From: Tetrahymena elliotti 4EA
Taxonomy: Eukaryota > Ciliophora > Oligohymenophorea > Hymenostomatida > Tetrahymenidae
Direction: 5' to 3'
Assembly: GCA_000231825.2 (NCBI GenBank)
Contig: JH720385.1
Location: 142,257-206,256, forward strand
Length of the DNA stretch: 64,000 nt
This document shows, piece after piece, positions 62,510-64,000 of the stretch. The stretch's first letter is position 1. Every line of letters begins with the position of its first letter. The position numbers and the translations under genes were made by a program. Below the pieces are notes generated by a model. That model made no database searches, was not told where the DNA came from, and worked only from the letters and a program-made list of their open reading frames with translations.

Positions 62510-64000
62510 ATGTAACCTCAATACGTAAAATAATTTTATTGGGATTAGTTAAAATATCTTTTATGGTTTAAATATTTAGACTAATTAGCAAGTAGATATT
62601 AATTACTAACAGGGGTAGATAAGTTATGGTAAATCTCCATATGTATTATAATCTCCATATAAATTATCTTCAAGCTCAATAAAGAGCTAAGGTGTCCAAA
62701 TAAATCCTCAATATGCATCACCAGTGTAGCAATTTTAAAGATCTCTTTAAGATTTGACTTAATATTAGCAATAAATGTAATACAACTCAAATCTATAAGG
62801 TACTTAATAGAGCTAACAATATATGTCTTTAAATACCACTCCTTAAACATTTACAAGTTATTAATCACCAGTAAAATAAGATTATGTCCTTTTTGATAGA
62901 TAAGATCCTTATAAGCGTTTTAATGGAAGCGGTTTATAATAAAATAATATCAATAATATTTATTAATAAGAGCCATAGTAATATCAAACAATTAGCTAAA
63001 TTTAAAATAGATAGCCTAATCTTTATTAAGTAACAGCGTAAAATACAAACACTTTAAGCAGCTAAGACAGGTTTAATACTTAATTTACAGATTCTAACTA
63101 AGTAAGACAAAATAAATTCAATAATGGATATTTAAATTCTGATGCTTAAAGTATTAATAGTGCTTATAACTCAAGGTATACAGATCAATAAGATAAAAGT
63201 ATGTATGGATATTAAATAAACAAATAGAGGTAATTCTTATCTCCAGATTAGCAATCAGTCAGGTCATAAAGAAAGGTTAATAATTTATTAATTCAAATAC
63301 ATAGCATCAAAATCTATCTTATTAATGAAAATTTAATTATTATTCTACTAATAAAAAACAGTATTTAAATTATCTTTCTTATTCTAAATTATATAAATAA
63401 TATAGAAAATATTTTCACCAATTAGTGATAATAAATCTATAAGATCTATTGAAAGTGAGTAATTAAAATAGTTTATTTAGGAGGAAAATCTAATCTAAAA
63501 ATATTTTTTGTTAAAAAAGCATTAATTCGTTTTAGAAATTTAGACAAAGTGGTATTGTTAATAGATTAGTTAATTCATAGCAAATAGATAAAGAGCCTTT
63601 ATTTAAAAGCTAAAACTAAAATAGATTATTAACTTAATAATATAATAGCGGACAATCTATAATGTCAAATAGCATATAAAACAGAATGTATACATCTGAT
63701 TCTGATAAAAAAAGAATATTCAGTCCAGTTATGGATTATTCTAAGCTCTCTCCTTTGACAAAAAATAATGGTAAAATAGAAGAGGAAGATGAAATATATA
63801 GAGGTTATCCAACATAGACAGCATAATAGCCAATTAAATAAGTTTAGAATCCTTACTATAATCGTTATAATTAGCAAGATGATGATGAATTCTAAAGTCC
63901 TAAATTTTAAGATTTCGATTAAAATGTTAATGACGCTTTCAATCAAAGCGATGATTTAGCAGAAAAATTTTATGAAGCACAAACAAATGATAGGGAATAA
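62510..64000 (+). CDS. Gene K: Q/N-rich, prion-like protein (partial, runs off the right edge)
   Basis: The ATG at 62510 gives MQPQY, then a 55-base intron (62525-62579) leads to TNQQVDINYQQGQISYGKSP. Most of the next exon is Q, N, S and Y (for example QYQQQMQYNSNLQGTQQSQ), typical of prion-like or phase-separating regions. A second intron (63276-63361) leads to a more mixed part with RRKIQSKNIF, DKKRIFSPVMDYSKLSP and an acidic stretch (EEEDEIYRGYPTQTAQQ). The frame is still open at 64000, where the last TAA reads as Gln, so the 3' end is missing. No folded domain is recognised. It is probably a cytosolic or nuclear RNA/scaffold-type protein; that role is a guess. Confidence 0.8.

Noticed and set aside
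1..64000. CRISPR arrays, tRNA or rRNA genes, chromosome breakage sequences
   Set aside because: No regularly spaced identical repeats other than coding Cys repeats, no clover-leaf with T-loop consensus, and no match by eye to the Tetrahymena breakage consensus. A tRNAscan and a motif search would settle this.

Overview
The window looks like macronuclear DNA of an oligohymenophorean ciliate close to Tetrahymena. It is very AT-rich, genes are split by short AT-rich GT...AG introns, and reading frames are only coherent if TAA and TAG are read as glutamine with TGA as the sole stop. Standard-code ORF calling therefore breaks every real gene into fragments. I re-read the sequence with the ciliate code and placed twelve genes or gene ends plus one decayed copy. 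All boundaries and domains were worked out by eye; introns are predicted, not proven.

Left half (1-49200): an array of very large surface-type membrane proteins. Gene A (1-1426, cut by the window edge) and gene B (3548-15270, with a 100-N gap) share a duplicated 5' end: signal peptide, Cys-rich head and WD-like extracellular propeller. Gene B continues into a parallel beta-helix-like region, a Cys module with a GHVGP motif, a multi-pass membrane domain and a charged tail. Gene F (37008-41521, plus strand) carries the same Cys module and membrane domain. Genes C (17199-22713), D (24401-31320) and G (42209-49198) form a second family: N-terminal beta-sandwich-like domains, an FGIRE motif, long Cys-rich repeats, about seven membrane spans and a short cytosolic tail. 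A decayed copy of gene C's 5' end lies at about 23780-24140. The one ordinary enzyme in this half is gene E (34295-35623), an NAD(P)-dependent short-chain reductase/epimerase.

Right part (49900-64000): mostly intracellular proteins. Gene H (49897-52450) is a long coiled-coil protein. Gene I (53202-55884) is a low-complexity protein I do not recognise. The gene at 56369-58736 is an RBBP4/MSI1-like WD40 histone-chaperone homologue with an acidic tail. Gene J (58992-61834) is a membrane DnaJ protein with a degenerate thioredoxin-like domain (DNAJC16-like layout). Gene K (62510 to the right edge, plus strand) is a Q/N-rich, prion-like protein.

The surface genes seem to be evolving by duplication, decay and module exchange, while the right end looks stable. 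No tRNA, rRNA, CRISPR or transposase gene was seen. The items most worth following up are the extracellular-propeller protein B and its partial twin A, the module shared by B and F, the C/D/G family with a near-exact 306-bp internal repeat in C, and an in-frame TGA near the end of gene B with coding-like sequence beyond it.
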